From Arthrobacter sp. Leaf337 (lineage in GTDB: Bacteria; Actinomycetota; Actinomycetes; Actinomycetales; Micrococcaceae): a DNA stretch of 64,000 bases. Shown one piece after another: positions 15,577 to 24,327 of this stretch. Position numbers and translations under genes: made by a program. The notes below the pieces were generated by a model. The model worked only from the letters and a program-made list of their open reading frames with translations. It had not been told where the DNA came from and made no database searches. Each line of letters opens with the position of its first letter. Position 1 is the stretch's first letter. The DNA lies in assembly GCF_001423745.1 (NCBI RefSeq), contig NZ_LMPC01000003.1:62001-126000 (forward strand). The letters run 5' to 3'.

Positions 15577-18500
15577 ACCGCTTCGACACCCTGCTCGTCG
15601 CCAACCGCGGCGAAATCGCCTGCCGCATCATCGAGTCCGCCCGGAAGATCGGGCTGCGCACCGTGGCCGTCTTCTCCGAGGCGGACCGCGGCGCCAAGCA
15701 CGTGCGCCTCGCCGACGAAGCCGTCCTGCTGGGACCGGCCCCTGCCAAGGAGTCCTACCTCCGGGTCGACGCCATCCTGGCCGCCGCGGCAGCTACCGGC
15801 GCCGGGGCCATCCACCCCGGCTACGGATTCCTTTCCGAGGACGCAGGATTCGCTGAAGCCGTGGAGGCCGCCGGGCTGGTCTTCGTGGGCCCCACTCCGG
15901 ACCAGCTGCGGATCTTCGGCACCAAGCACACGGCCCGGGACGCCGCCCAGCGCGCCGGAGTGCCCATGATCGCCGGCTCCGGACTGCTTGAGGACCTCGA
16001 CGCAGCCATCGCCGCCTCCGCCACGATCGGCTTCCCGCTGATGCTCAAGGCAACCGGCGGAGGCGGCGGCATCGGCATGGCCGTCTGCCGCAACGAGGCC
16101 GAACTGACGGATAGCTACGCAAGGGTGGCCAGGCTCGCCAGCTCAAGCTTCGGCACCGCCGGCATCTTTGCCGAGCGCTACATAGAACACGCCCGCCACG
16201 TGGAGGTGCAGATCTTCGGCGACGGCGAAGGCCGCGTGGTCAGCCTCGGGGACCGGGACTGCTCATTGCAGCGCCGGCACCAGAAGGTCCTCGAAGAAGC
16301 GCCGGCTCCGGACCTTCCGGCCCGATTGCGCGAGGAACTGCACCGCAGCTCCCGTGCGCTCTGCGCCTCTGTGGGGTACCGCTCCGCCGGTACCGTGGAG
16401 TTCGTCTACGACCCCGTCCGGCAGGAAGCGTCCTTCCTCGAAGTGAACGCCCGCCTGCAGGTGGAGCACCCGGTCACGGAAGCCGTGACCGGCGTCGACC
16501 TGGTGGAATGGATGCTCAACCTGGCGCAGCAGCAGCCCGTGCTGGACGGCCTCCCGGACAGCCTTCCGGTGACCGGGCACGCCGTGGAAGCACGGATCTA
16601 CGCCGAAGACCCGGCCCGCAACTTCCAGCCCAGCGCCGGAACCGTCACCAACGCCCAGTACCCGGGCTCCGACGTCGTGCGTGTTGACGCCTGGGTGGAA
16701 ACCGGCAGCGAGGTGTCCACCAACTACGACCCGCTCCTGGGCAAGCTCATCTCCTTCGGCGCCAGCCGGGACGAAGCCCTCGACTCCCTGGCGGACGCCT
16801 TGGCGCAAACCCGCATGGACGGCATCGAAACCAACCTCGGCATGCTGCGCTCCGTCACGGGCCTGGACGTGGTCCGTGCCGCCGCGCACTCCACCAGCAC
16901 GCTGGACAGCGTGGGCGACCCCGAACCCCGCATTACCGTGGAGCGCCCCGGCCTGCAGACGACCGTGCAGGATTGGCCCGGACGGACCGGTCTCTGGCAG
17001 GTGGGCGTGCCGCCGAGCGGCCCCATGGATGATCTCTCCTTCCGGCTGGGCAACGTGGCGCTGGGCAATCCGGAAGGTGCGCCCGGCCTCGAATTCACCA
17101 TGGCCGGACCGGCGCTGCGCGTCACCCACGCCACCACCGTCTGCGTCACCGGCGCCGAGGTGGCCGTGACCGTCAACGGCGAAGCCGTCCCTGCCTGGGA
17201 ACCGGTCACAGTTCCCGCCGGCGGCGTGCTCGACGTCGGATCGGCCGAGGGTGCCGGGCTGCGCGGCTACATCCTTGTCGAGGGCGGCCTCGACATTCCC
17301 CAGTACCTCGGCAGCGCCTCCACCTTCACCCTGGGCCAGTTCGGCGGCCACGGCGGCCGCGTGCTCCGCGCCGGCGACGTGCTCCGCACCGTAGGCGGAA
17401 CGGCACCTGACACGGTGCCCGCCCCGGTCCCGGCCGAAAGCCGCCCCGCCTTGACCAGGCAGTGGGAGCTCATGGTGGTGGAAGGACCGCACGGGGCCCC
17501 GGAGTTCTTCCAGCGCGAGGACATCAACGAACTTTTCGCAGCCCCCTACGAGGTGCACTTCAACTCGGCCAGGACCGGCGTCCGGCTGATCGGCCCCAAG
17601 CCGCGCTGGGCACGGAACGACGGCGGCGAGGCCGGCCTGCACCCCTCCAACATCCACGACACCGCCTACTCGGTGGGCGCCCTGGACTTCACCGGGGACA
17701 CACCCATCCTGCTCGGCCCCGACGGTCCCAGCCTGGGCGGCTTCGTCTGCCCGGTCACCGTGGTGACCGGCGACCGCTGGAAGCTCGGCCAGCTCCGGCC
17801 CGGCGACACGGTCCGCTTCGTTCCGGTGAAGACCGTCCAGGCGCCGTCCGCGAAAGAACTCGGACCGGCCCGGCAGCAGCTGATCCTCCCCGGCTCAAAG
17901 GGCGACGGCTCCAAGGGCGACGGCGACGACGGCGTGCTGGGCCGCGTGCCGGAAGGCGACGGCCGTCCGGCCGTGACGTACCGCCGCTCCGGCGACGACA
18001 ACCTCCTGGTGGAATACGGCGACATGGTGCTTGACCTCGGCCTCCGCGCCCGGGTCCACGCCCTGCACCAGGAGCTCGAGAAGCTGCGGATTCCCGGCAT
18101 TGTGGACCTGACACCCGGCATCCGCTCGCTCCAGGTCAAAGCGGACCCGTCGGTCCTCCCCGCCTCGCGCCTGCTGGGCATCGTGCGGGAGATCGAAACT
18201 GCGCTCCCTGCCAGCTCGGAGCTTGTAGTGCCGAGCCGCACCGTCAGGCTTCCGCTGTCCTGGGACGATCCTGCCACGCGTGAGGCAATCGAGCGGTATA
18301 TGGCGGGCGTCCGGGACGACGCTCCGTGGTGCCCGTGGAACATCGAGTTCATCCGCCGGATCAACGGGCTGGACTCCGTGAACGACGTCTTCGACACCGT
18401 TTTCAACGCGGACTACCTCGTGCTTGGGCTGGGCGACGTCTACCTCGGTGCTCCCGTGGCAACGCCGCTGGACCCGCGGCACCGCCTGGTCACGACGAAA

Positions 18501-19232
18501 TACAACCCCGCCAGGACCTGGACCCCGGAAAACGCCGTGGGCATCGGCGGCGCGTACATGTGCATCTACGGCATGGAGGGTCCGGGCGGCTACCAGTTCG
18601 TCGGCCGCACCACGCAGGTCTGGTCCCGGCACGCCACCGCCGCCCCGTTCGAGCCGGGCTCGCCGTGGCTGCTGAGGTTCTTCGACCGGATCTCCTGGTA
18701 CCCCGTCAGCCCGGAGGAACTCCTGGACCTGCGGGCGGACATGGCGGCCGGACGTGGCCGGGGCGTGGACATCGAGGACGGAACCTTCTCCCTGGCCGAA
18801 CACGAGGACTTCCTCGATGAGAACAGCGATTCGATCGCCGCTTTCCGGGCACGGCAGGAGAAAGCCTTCGCCATCGAACGCCAGGTCTGGGAAGACGCCG
18901 GCGAGTTCGACCGCGCGGAAAAGGCCGTCGCCATCGCGCCGCCTTCAGAGGAAGTGGTGGTTCCCGACGGCGGAACCCTGGTGAGCTCGCCCTTCGCGGC
19001 GAGCGTCTGGAAGGTGGACGTGGCACCCGGGGACAAGGTGGTGGCAGGCCAGCCGCTGGTCTCCATCGAAGCCATGAAAATGGAAACCGTACTCACCGCA
19101 CCCAGCGACGGGATCGTGCTCCGGGTGCTGCCCACCGCAGGATCCCAGGTGGTGGCAGGCGAACCGCTGGTGATCCTCGAAGCGGCGGAACTGAACGAAA
19201 AAGGGCTCGTCCTCGAAGGGAGCGCGGCATGA
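15573..19232 (+). CDS. biotin-dependent urea/guanidine carboxylase
   Basis: A 1219-residue single-chain carboxylase of the urea carboxylase family. Domains in order are biotin carboxylase (~1-450; FDTLLVANRGEIACRI, ATGGGGGIGM, EVNARLQVEHPVTE), the carboxyltransferase region made of a KipA/AHS2-like part starting near 450 (PGLQTTVQDWPGRTG, SGPMDD) and a KipI/AHS1-like part near 800-1030, and a C-terminal biotinyl domain with E-A-M-K1169-M-E-T. The neighbouring DUF1989 pair makes guanidine the more likely physiological substrate (guanidine + HCO3- + ATP to carboxyguanidine), although these enzymes can also act on urea. ATGA overlaps on both sides mark a tightly coupled operon. Residue-level discrimination of urea from guanidine was not attempted. 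Confidence 0.92.
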   Translation: MNRFDTLLVANRGEIACRIIESARKIGLRTVAVFSEADRGAKHVRLADEAVLLGPAPAKESYLRVDAILAAAAATGAGAIHPGYGFLSEDAGFAEAVEAAGLVFVGPTPDQLRIFGTKHTARDAAQRAGVPMIAGSGLLEDLDAAIAASATIGFPLMLKATGGGGGIGMAVCRNEAELTDSYARVARLASSSFGTAGIFAERYIEHARHVEVQIFGDGEGRVVSLGDRDCSLQRRHQKVLEEAPAPDLPARLREELHRSSRALCASVGYRSAGTVEFVYDPVRQEASFLEVNARLQVEHPVTEAVTGVDLVEWMLNLAQQQPVLDGLPDSLPVTGHAVEARIYAEDPARNFQPSAGTVTNAQYPGSDVVRVDAWVETGSEVSTNYDPLLGKLISFGASRDEALDSLADALAQTRMDGIETNLGMLRSVTGLDVVRAAAHSTSTLDSVGDPEPRITVERPGLQTTVQDWPGRTGLWQVGVPPSGPMDDLSFRLGNVALGNPEGAPGLEFTMAGPALRVTHATTVCVTGAEVAVTVNGEAVPAWEPVTVPAGGVLDVGSAEGAGLRGYILVEGGLDIPQYLGSASTFTLGQFGGHGGRVLRAGDVLRTVGGTAPDTVPAPVPAESRPALTRQWELMVVEGPHGAPEFFQREDINELFAAPYEVHFNSARTGVRLIGPKPRWARNDGGEAGLHPSNIHDTAYSVGALDFTGDTPILLGPDGPSLGGFVCPVTVVTGDRWKLGQLRPGDTVRFVPVKTVQAPSAKELGPARQQLILPGSKGDGSKGDGDDGVLGRVPEGDGRPAVTYRRSGDDNLLVEYGDMVLDLGLRARVHALHQELEKLRIPGIVDLTPGIRSLQVKADPSVLPASRLLGIVREIETALPASSELVVPSRTVRLPLSWDDPATREAIERYMAGVRDDAPWCPWNIEFIRRINGLDSVNDVFDTVFNADYLVLGLGDVYLGAPVATPLDPRHRLVTTKYNPARTWTPENAVGIGGAYMCIYGMEGPGGYQFVGRTTQVWSRHATAAPFEPGSPWLLRFFDRISWYPVSPEELLDLRADMAAGRGRGVDIEDGTFSLAEHEDFLDENSDSIAAFRARQEKAFAIERQVWEDAGEFDRAEKAVAIAPPSEEVVVPDGGTLVSSPFAASVWKVDVAPGDKVVAGQPLVSIEAMKMETVLTAPSDGIVLRVLPTAGSQVVAGEPLVILEAAELNEKGLVLEGSAA

Positions 19233-21100
19233 GCGGCATCAGCGGATCAGCCACGGCCCGGGTGACGGCGGCACTCGCCGCCATCAACGCCGTCGACCGG
19301 CCCGAAATCTGGATCCAGGTCCGGGGCCGTGAGGACCTGCTGGCCGAGGCCGCCCGCATCGACGCCGACGCGGCGTCCGGCAGTGAACTCCCCTTGGCCG
19401 GGCTCCTGCTGGCGGTCAAGAATAACGTAGACGTAGCCGGGGTCACCACGACGGCGGCGTGCCCCGGTTTCGGCTACAAGCCCGCCGAAGACGCCGTGGC
19501 AGTCGCGCGGCTGCGAGCCGCCGGCGCCCTGGTGCTGGGCTCGACCAACCTGGACCAGTTTGCCACCGGGCTCGTGGGAACCCGCAGCCCGTACGGCGCA
19601 GTCCGCGATGCGCGGCGGCCGGACCGGATCTCGGGCGGGTCCAGTTCAGGGTCCGCCGTGGCTGTGGCCCTGGGGCTGGCGGACATTGCCATCGGAACGG
19701 ACACAGCCGGCTCGGGCCGGGTTCCGGCGGGGCTGCAGGGACTCGTGGGCATCAAGCCGACCCTCAATGTGGTGCCCACGGCGGGGATGGTGCCCGCGTG
19801 CCGTTCGTGGGACACCGCCACCATCCTGGCCCGCGACCTCGACACCGCGGAACTGGCCATGGGGATCATGGCAGGGGAATCGCGGACCTGGCCTGCGGAC
19901 GTACGCCTGGCGGCGCCGTCGCGGCCGCGGGTGGCCTATCCGGCGTCGCTCCCGGCACTGCCGGATGACTGGGCTGCGGAGTTCGGCTCCCAGCTCGAAC
20001 GGCTGCGTTCCACCGGTGTGGACGCCGAGCCGATCGAACTGGACGTCTTCCTGCAGGCGGCCCGGCTACTGTACGACGGCGCCCTCGTGGCCGAGCGCCA
20101 CGCCGCCGTCGGATCGTTCATCGACGCCGCGGTGGCCGGCGACGAGTCAGGAAACGGCACGGCCATCGGGCTGGACCCGACGGTCACCGGCATCATCACC
20201 GCGGCAGGCCGCGTTCCCGCCCATCAGTATGTCCGCGACATTGCGGCGCTGAACGAGCTGAGACGCGAAGCCATGGACCGGCTTGAGGGATTTGATGCCT
20301 TGATCGTGCCCACCACTCCCTTCCACCCCACGCTGGCCGAGGTCGCGGCGGACCCAGTGGGGATCAACTCGCGAATGGGCACCTACACCAACTTCTGCAA
20401 CCTCTTCGATATGTGCGCAGTCGCGGTTCCGGCCGGCATCGTCGAGGAGTCCGACTGCGGTGGAGTCGCACAGTTCGGCCTCACCGTTGTGGGCAGGACG
20501 TTCGACGACGGCGTGGTGGCGGACATCGCCCGCAGGATTGAGGCGACACCCGGCCTCCCGGCCCTGTTTGCCGCCGGGGCAGCACCGAGCCGTGCCCCAG
20601 GCGAACGGCTGCCCTGGCCCGTGGCCGCCGGCGCGGTGGCCGTGCCGCTCGTGGTGGTGGGCGCCCACCGCAAGGGCCAGCCGCTGGCGAACGAACTGGA
20701 ACGGCGGGGCGCGTTCTGGGACGGTCCCGTCACCCTGGCACCCCGCTACCGGATGGTGGCGCTGGACACTCAGCCGCCCAAACCCGGCGTCGTTCGCTCC
20801 GATGACGGCGCCGAACTGGCGGCGGAGCGCTGGCTGCTGTCCGAGGCTGCGCTGGGGTCCTTCCTCGCGGAGCTCCCCGAACCCATGCTGCTGGGGTCAG
20901 TGCTGCTCAATGACGGTTCAACGGCCGTGGGTTTCGCCTGCGATGCCGTGGCGGCGTCCCACGGCAGGGACATCACGCACTTCGGGGACTGGCTCGTGGC
21001 TCAAGATGCGGCCGAACATTCCACGGACAAGACCGGTCAGGGCATCTGGAGGCAGACCGGCAAGGCCTTACTGACGGGTCTGCAGCGCGGTCGGGGGTAG
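19229..21100 (+). CDS. atzF: allophanate hydrolase
   Basis: A 623-residue amidase-signature enzyme that hydrolyses allophanate, giving ammonia and CO2 with its C-terminal domain. The Ser-cisSer-Lys triad is visible: K64 (LLAVKNNVDV), S138 (RISGGSSSGSA) and S162 (GTDTAGSGRVPAG). The last ~170 residues form the separate AtzF C-terminal domain (VVGAHRKGQPLANELERRGA onward). Length matches full-length two-domain enzymes. It is last in the operon, starting in an ATGA overlap with the carboxylase. Confidence 0.94.
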   Translation: MSGISGSATARVTAALAAINAVDRPEIWIQVRGREDLLAEAARIDADAASGSELPLAGLLLAVKNNVDVAGVTTTAACPGFGYKPAEDAVAVARLRAAGALVLGSTNLDQFATGLVGTRSPYGAVRDARRPDRISGGSSSGSAVAVALGLADIAIGTDTAGSGRVPAGLQGLVGIKPTLNVVPTAGMVPACRSWDTATILARDLDTAELAMGIMAGESRTWPADVRLAAPSRPRVAYPASLPALPDDWAAEFGSQLERLRSTGVDAEPIELDVFLQAARLLYDGALVAERHAAVGSFIDAAVAGDESGNGTAIGLDPTVTGIITAAGRVPAHQYVRDIAALNELRREAMDRLEGFDALIVPTTPFHPTLAEVAADPVGINSRMGTYTNFCNLFDMCAVAVPAGIVEESDCGGVAQFGLTVVGRTFDDGVVADIARRIEATPGLPALFAAGAAPSRAPGERLPWPVAAGAVAVPLVVVGAHRKGQPLANELERRGAFWDGPVTLAPRYRMVALDTQPPKPGVVRSDDGAELAAERWLLSEAALGSFLAELPEPMLLGSVLLNDGSTAVGFACDAVAASHGRDITHFGDWLVAQDAAEHSTDKTGQGIWRQTGKALLTGLQRGRG

Positions 21101-21138
21101 GCCAGGGTGAGGAACCGGCCCCGACACCCATGGACTGC

Positions 21139-22059
21139 TCAGCCGCCCAGCACCACGTTGACCGGCGGCTCCCCTGCCAGCATCAGGTCGATCTGGCGCT
21201 GCAGGAGCCGGCCCATCCTCGGACGCATCGCGGAACTTGCTCCGCCCACGTGCGGGGTGATGATCACGCCGGGCGTGCGCCACAGCGGATGGTCCTGCGG
21301 CAGCGGCTCGGGATCGGTGACGTCCAGCGCGGCGCGGATCCGGCCGGATGCCGTGTGGCGGACCAGTGCCTCCGTGTCCGCTACGGGGCCCCGGGCAACG
21401 TTGACCAGCAACGCGCCGTCGGGCATTGCCGCAAGGAAATCGTCGTCGATGAGATGGCGGGTCGCGTCGCTGAGCGGGACACCGACCACCACAATGTCGT
21501 GCTCAGGCAGTAGCTCCGGCAGCTCGGCGATTCCGTGGATGACGCCGCTCTCATCCGTCCGCTGCCGGCTGGCAACCCTGGTGACGCTTGTTTCGAACGG
21601 GATGAGCCGCTGCTCGATCGCTTTTCCCACGCCGCCGTAGCCCACAATGAGGACGCGGCGGTCGGCCAGGCTGGCGGTGGGCCGGGCGTCCCAGACACCG
21701 TCCCGCTGGCTCTTCATGAGCCGGGGAAACTCCCGCTGGCTTGCCAGGATCATCGCCAGCGTCAGTTCTGCAGTAGAGGTCTCGTGCACGCCTGCTGCGT
21801 TGGCGAATACCCGGCCCGCCGGAAGCGAGTCCGCCACGCCGTCGTACCCGATCGACTGGCTCTGCACCAGGGTGGTCTCTACGGCCTCAAGAATCCTGAG
21901 GACCCCCGTGCCGCCCATGTACGGCGGGACCACGATGTCGATCTGCGGCTGCGGCGGCTCGCTCGTGAAGTCCCACTCCAGGACAGTGACGTCCGGGTGC
22001 GGCGTCAGGTATTGGCGAAGTACGTCATCGGGCAGGCTGACAGTGATCTTCCGGGTCAT
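21139..22059 (-). CDS. D-isomer-specific 2-hydroxyacid dehydrogenase
   Basis: A 306-residue NAD(P)-dependent dehydrogenase. The nucleotide-binding motif is VGYGGVGKAIE, followed by catalytic Arg in LLVNVARGPVAD, Glu in DVTDPEPLP and His in ITPHVGGAS. It probably reduces a 2-keto acid such as glyoxylate, hydroxypyruvate or phenylglyoxylate; the substrate cannot be read from sequence. It is monocistronic and convergent with atzF, with only 38 bp between and no clear terminator. Confidence 0.88.
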   Translation of the reverse strand: MTRKITVSLPDDVLRQYLTPHPDVTVLEWDFTSEPPQPQIDIVVPPYMGGTGVLRILEAVETTLVQSQSIGYDGVADSLPAGRVFANAAGVHETSTAELTLAMILASQREFPRLMKSQRDGVWDARPTASLADRRVLIVGYGGVGKAIEQRLIPFETSVTRVASRQRTDESGVIHGIAELPELLPEHDIVVVGVPLSDATRHLIDDDFLAAMPDGALLVNVARGPVADTEALVRHTASGRIRAALDVTDPEPLPQDHPLWRTPGVIITPHVGGASSAMRPRMGRLLQRQIDLMLAGEPPVNVVLGG

Positions 22060-22493
22060 GGTTCTCCAACTGCTCCGTCGGCTCGGGCAGGCTGATGCGG
22101 TGCGGTGCGGCCTGCCGGAAAGGGGGTCTTTGCTGCCAGCCTAGTGGAGGCGGGCCGTATGGGCAGTCGCCGATGCTGGAAACGGTGCGCGGGTAGGCCA
22201 CCATTTGCCAGATCGATGTCTCTGATACGTATGAGGCCGTTGATACGAGTGGAGACGGGTGCTAACTCAGGTAGCGGCCACTCATGAGCCGTTCGGGGTC
22301 CTCTGCCTAGACTGGGGCCACCGCACCGGCCCGGGCGGGGCCGGCTACTTGCCCAGTCAGGCCCCGTCCTGACCAGTGCCAAGCGGTCGAAGATAGCTTC
22401 GCTGTATCTGTCGGTCACCAACCGCCGGCCAGCTGTCCCTGGCAGCCGCGCCGGTGCAGGGGTCAGGCGGATGCGACCCAGTAGGGAGTGCCC
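22060..22493. other. 434-bp divergent intergenic region
   Basis: It lies between the dehydrogenase (minus) and the permease (plus). It holds a direct repeat TGATACG at 22223 and 22241 and a GC-rich hairpin GGGCGGGGCC (22333-22342) / GGCCCCGTCC (22360-22369). No Zur-like box, riboswitch or coding frame was recognised. Confidence 0.4.
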
Positions 22494-23555
22494 GTGCCGG
22501 TGCCAGCCACAGACAAGCGCGTCGAGGCACCCCATGACGCCCACGCTCACCCGTTCCCCGGAAGCCGGAGCCGGCCTGCTGTGGGGCTACTCATCGGGCT
22601 GGCGTTCTTCGCGGTCCTGTTGGCGCTCCGGATCCTGGCACCGGCGGCGGAGGGAAGCTCCTGGCTAGGGGATGCTGCCCGTGATTTTGTCTCGCTGTCC
22701 ATCAGCGTGGTGATTGAATCCCTCCCCTTCGTTTTCCTCGGCATCGTGCTCTCCATCGGAGTGCAGATCTGGTTGCCGGAGGGGTTCCTGATCCGCCGTC
22801 TTCCTGCAAGTCCGGCGCTTAGGCGGCCCATCCTCTCGCTGCTGGGCATGCTGCTTCCCGTGTGCGAATGCGGAAACGTTCCCCTGGCCCGCGGGCTGAT
22901 CGTCCGGGGGCTGACCGTGTCCGAATCCATGACGTTTCTGTTTGCTGCGCCGATCTTGAATCCCATCACGATCATCACCACCCAGCAGGCATTCGGCTGG
23001 GACAACGGCATCCTCATTTCCAGGATTGCCGGCGGCTTCCTCATCGCCAACCTGATCGGATGGATCTATAGCCGCCATCCCCGCCCCGAGGCCCTGTTGA
23101 CGCCGCGGTTTCAGGAGGAGTGTTCCCTGGAGGACCACGCAGCACAGGCCGCGGGGCGAGTAGGACGCAGCGTGCAGCTGTTCGTCCGGGAGACCGGTGC
23201 CATGATGCCGGCCCTGTTTATCGGAGCCGGCATCGCGGGGCTGATCCAGGTCGGTGTGCCGCGGGGCGTCTTGGTGTCCTTGGGGACCAGCCCGGTCTGG
23301 TCGGTCGCGACGTTGATGGTCCTCGCCTTCGTCGTGGCGGTGTGCTCCAACGTGGACGCGTTCTTCATCCTGTCCTTCGGTGCAACGTTCATGCCGGGCT
23401 CCATCGTGGCCTTCCTCGTCTTCGGACCGATGATCGACGTGAAGATGCTGGCTCTCCTTCGCACCACTTTCACGGCGAAAACACTCGTGCAGCTCACCGT
23501 GGTGGTGGCTTTGTGCTCCGCCGCACTGGGATTGGCGGTCAACTATGTTCTATAG
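22494..23555 (+). CDS. DUF318/COG0701 permease
   Basis: A ~353-residue membrane protein with about eight helices, homologous to the B. subtilis YcgR-type permeases. The hallmark PVCECGNVPLARGL (CxCG) and the repeat-half motif AVCSNVDAFF are present. GTG 22494 is preferred because AGGGAG sits 5 bp upstream; GTG 22488 overlaps that sequence. The partner gene starts 11 nt before this stop, a typical two-subunit arrangement. The substrate is unproven; metal or metal-related ions are suspected from the neighbours. Confidence 0.82.
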   Translation: MPVPATDKRVEAPHDAHAHPFPGSRSRPAVGLLIGLAFFAVLLALRILAPAAEGSSWLGDAARDFVSLSISVVIESLPFVFLGIVLSIGVQIWLPEGFLIRRLPASPALRRPILSLLGMLLPVCECGNVPLARGLIVRGLTVSESMTFLFAAPILNPITIITTQQAFGWDNGILISRIAGGFLIANLIGWIYSRHPRPEALLTPRFQEECSLEDHAAQAAGRVGRSVQLFVRETGAMMPALFIGAGIAGLIQVGVPRGVLVSLGTSPVWSVATLMVLAFVVAVCSNVDAFFILSFGATFMPGSIVAFLVFGPMIDVKMLALLRTTFTAKTLVQLTVVVALCSAALGLAVNYVL

Positions 23556-24327
23556 GCGGCTCCTTGACCGCTGGATCGGCGTAGTCCTGAGCACCATCGG
23601 CATCGTCGCCACGCTCTGGCTGGGCTTCACGGGGCAGCTCGCGCTTTACATCCACCCGCGCTACTTCGTGTTCACCATCGTCATGGCCGTGATCGCGGGG
23701 GTTCTGGCGCTGTCCGCATTCGCTCTGGTTCCCGCCGGTCCGCGCGCAGACGGGCACGGACACGCAGACGGGCACGGACACGCCGACGCCGGCAGCCGGC
23801 ACTGGAGGGGGCTGGGCGCTGCAGGAAGCACACTCATCGCCGCCGCGGCCGTCGTGGGACTCCTGGTCCTGCCGCCATCCACGCTCAGCACCGCGACGGT
23901 CACCCAGCGCGACCTCAACGGTTCGGCATCCACGCTTTCGAGGAGCGATGCGGTCGACCTCATGGGCGCCGACTACACAACGTTCACTATGAAGGACTGG
24001 ATCTCGCTGCTGCGGCAAGGGGTCGGGGAGGAATTCCTGACCGGCAAGACGGCGACCGTCACCGGATTCGTGACACCGGACAAGAGCGACCCGGAGAACG
24101 TGTTCTTCGCGGCCCGCTTTGTCGTGACATGCTGCGCCGTGGACGCCCAGCCGATCGGCCTCCCCGTTTACTCCCCGGGATGGCAGGACCGGTTCGAAAC
24201 CGACAGCTGGGTAACCGTCTCCGGCGGCTTCCGAACCAACCCCAGCCAAATCAGCAAAGAAGCATTGGTGATGGTCCCAGACTCCATCGCCCCTGTCCCG
24301 GAACCGGATTCGCCGTATGTCTACTAA
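23545..24327 (+). CDS. TIGR03943/DUF1980 permease-associated protein with His-rich loop
   Basis: A 260-residue YcgQ-like membrane protein: two N-terminal helices, a hydrophilic loop with direct ADGHGH repeats (HGHADGHGHADAGSRH), a third helix, and an extracellular C-terminal domain with VVTCCAVDAQPIGLPV, the family's Cys motif. The His-rich loop and Cys pair look suited to a transition metal. It overlaps the upstream permease by 11 nt and the downstream gene by 11 nt, so the three are translationally coupled. Confidence 0.85.
   Translation: MFYRRLLDRWIGVVLSTIGIVATLWLGFTGQLALYIHPRYFVFTIVMAVIAGVLALSAFALVPAGPRADGHGHADGHGHADAGSRHWRGLGAAGSTLIAAAAVVGLLVLPPSTLSTATVTQRDLNGSASTLSRSDAVDLMGADYTTFTMKDWISLLRQGVGEEFLTGKTATVTGFVTPDKSDPENVFFAARFVVTCCAVDAQPIGLPVYSPGWQDRFETDSWVTVSGGFRTNPSQISKEALVMVPDSIAPVPEPDSPYVY

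Noticed and set aside
22060..22493. Zur box for the DUF318/DUF1980 cluster
   Set aside because: No TGA(A/G)AAT-type palindrome was found, so zinc control of that cluster is not supported by sequence.
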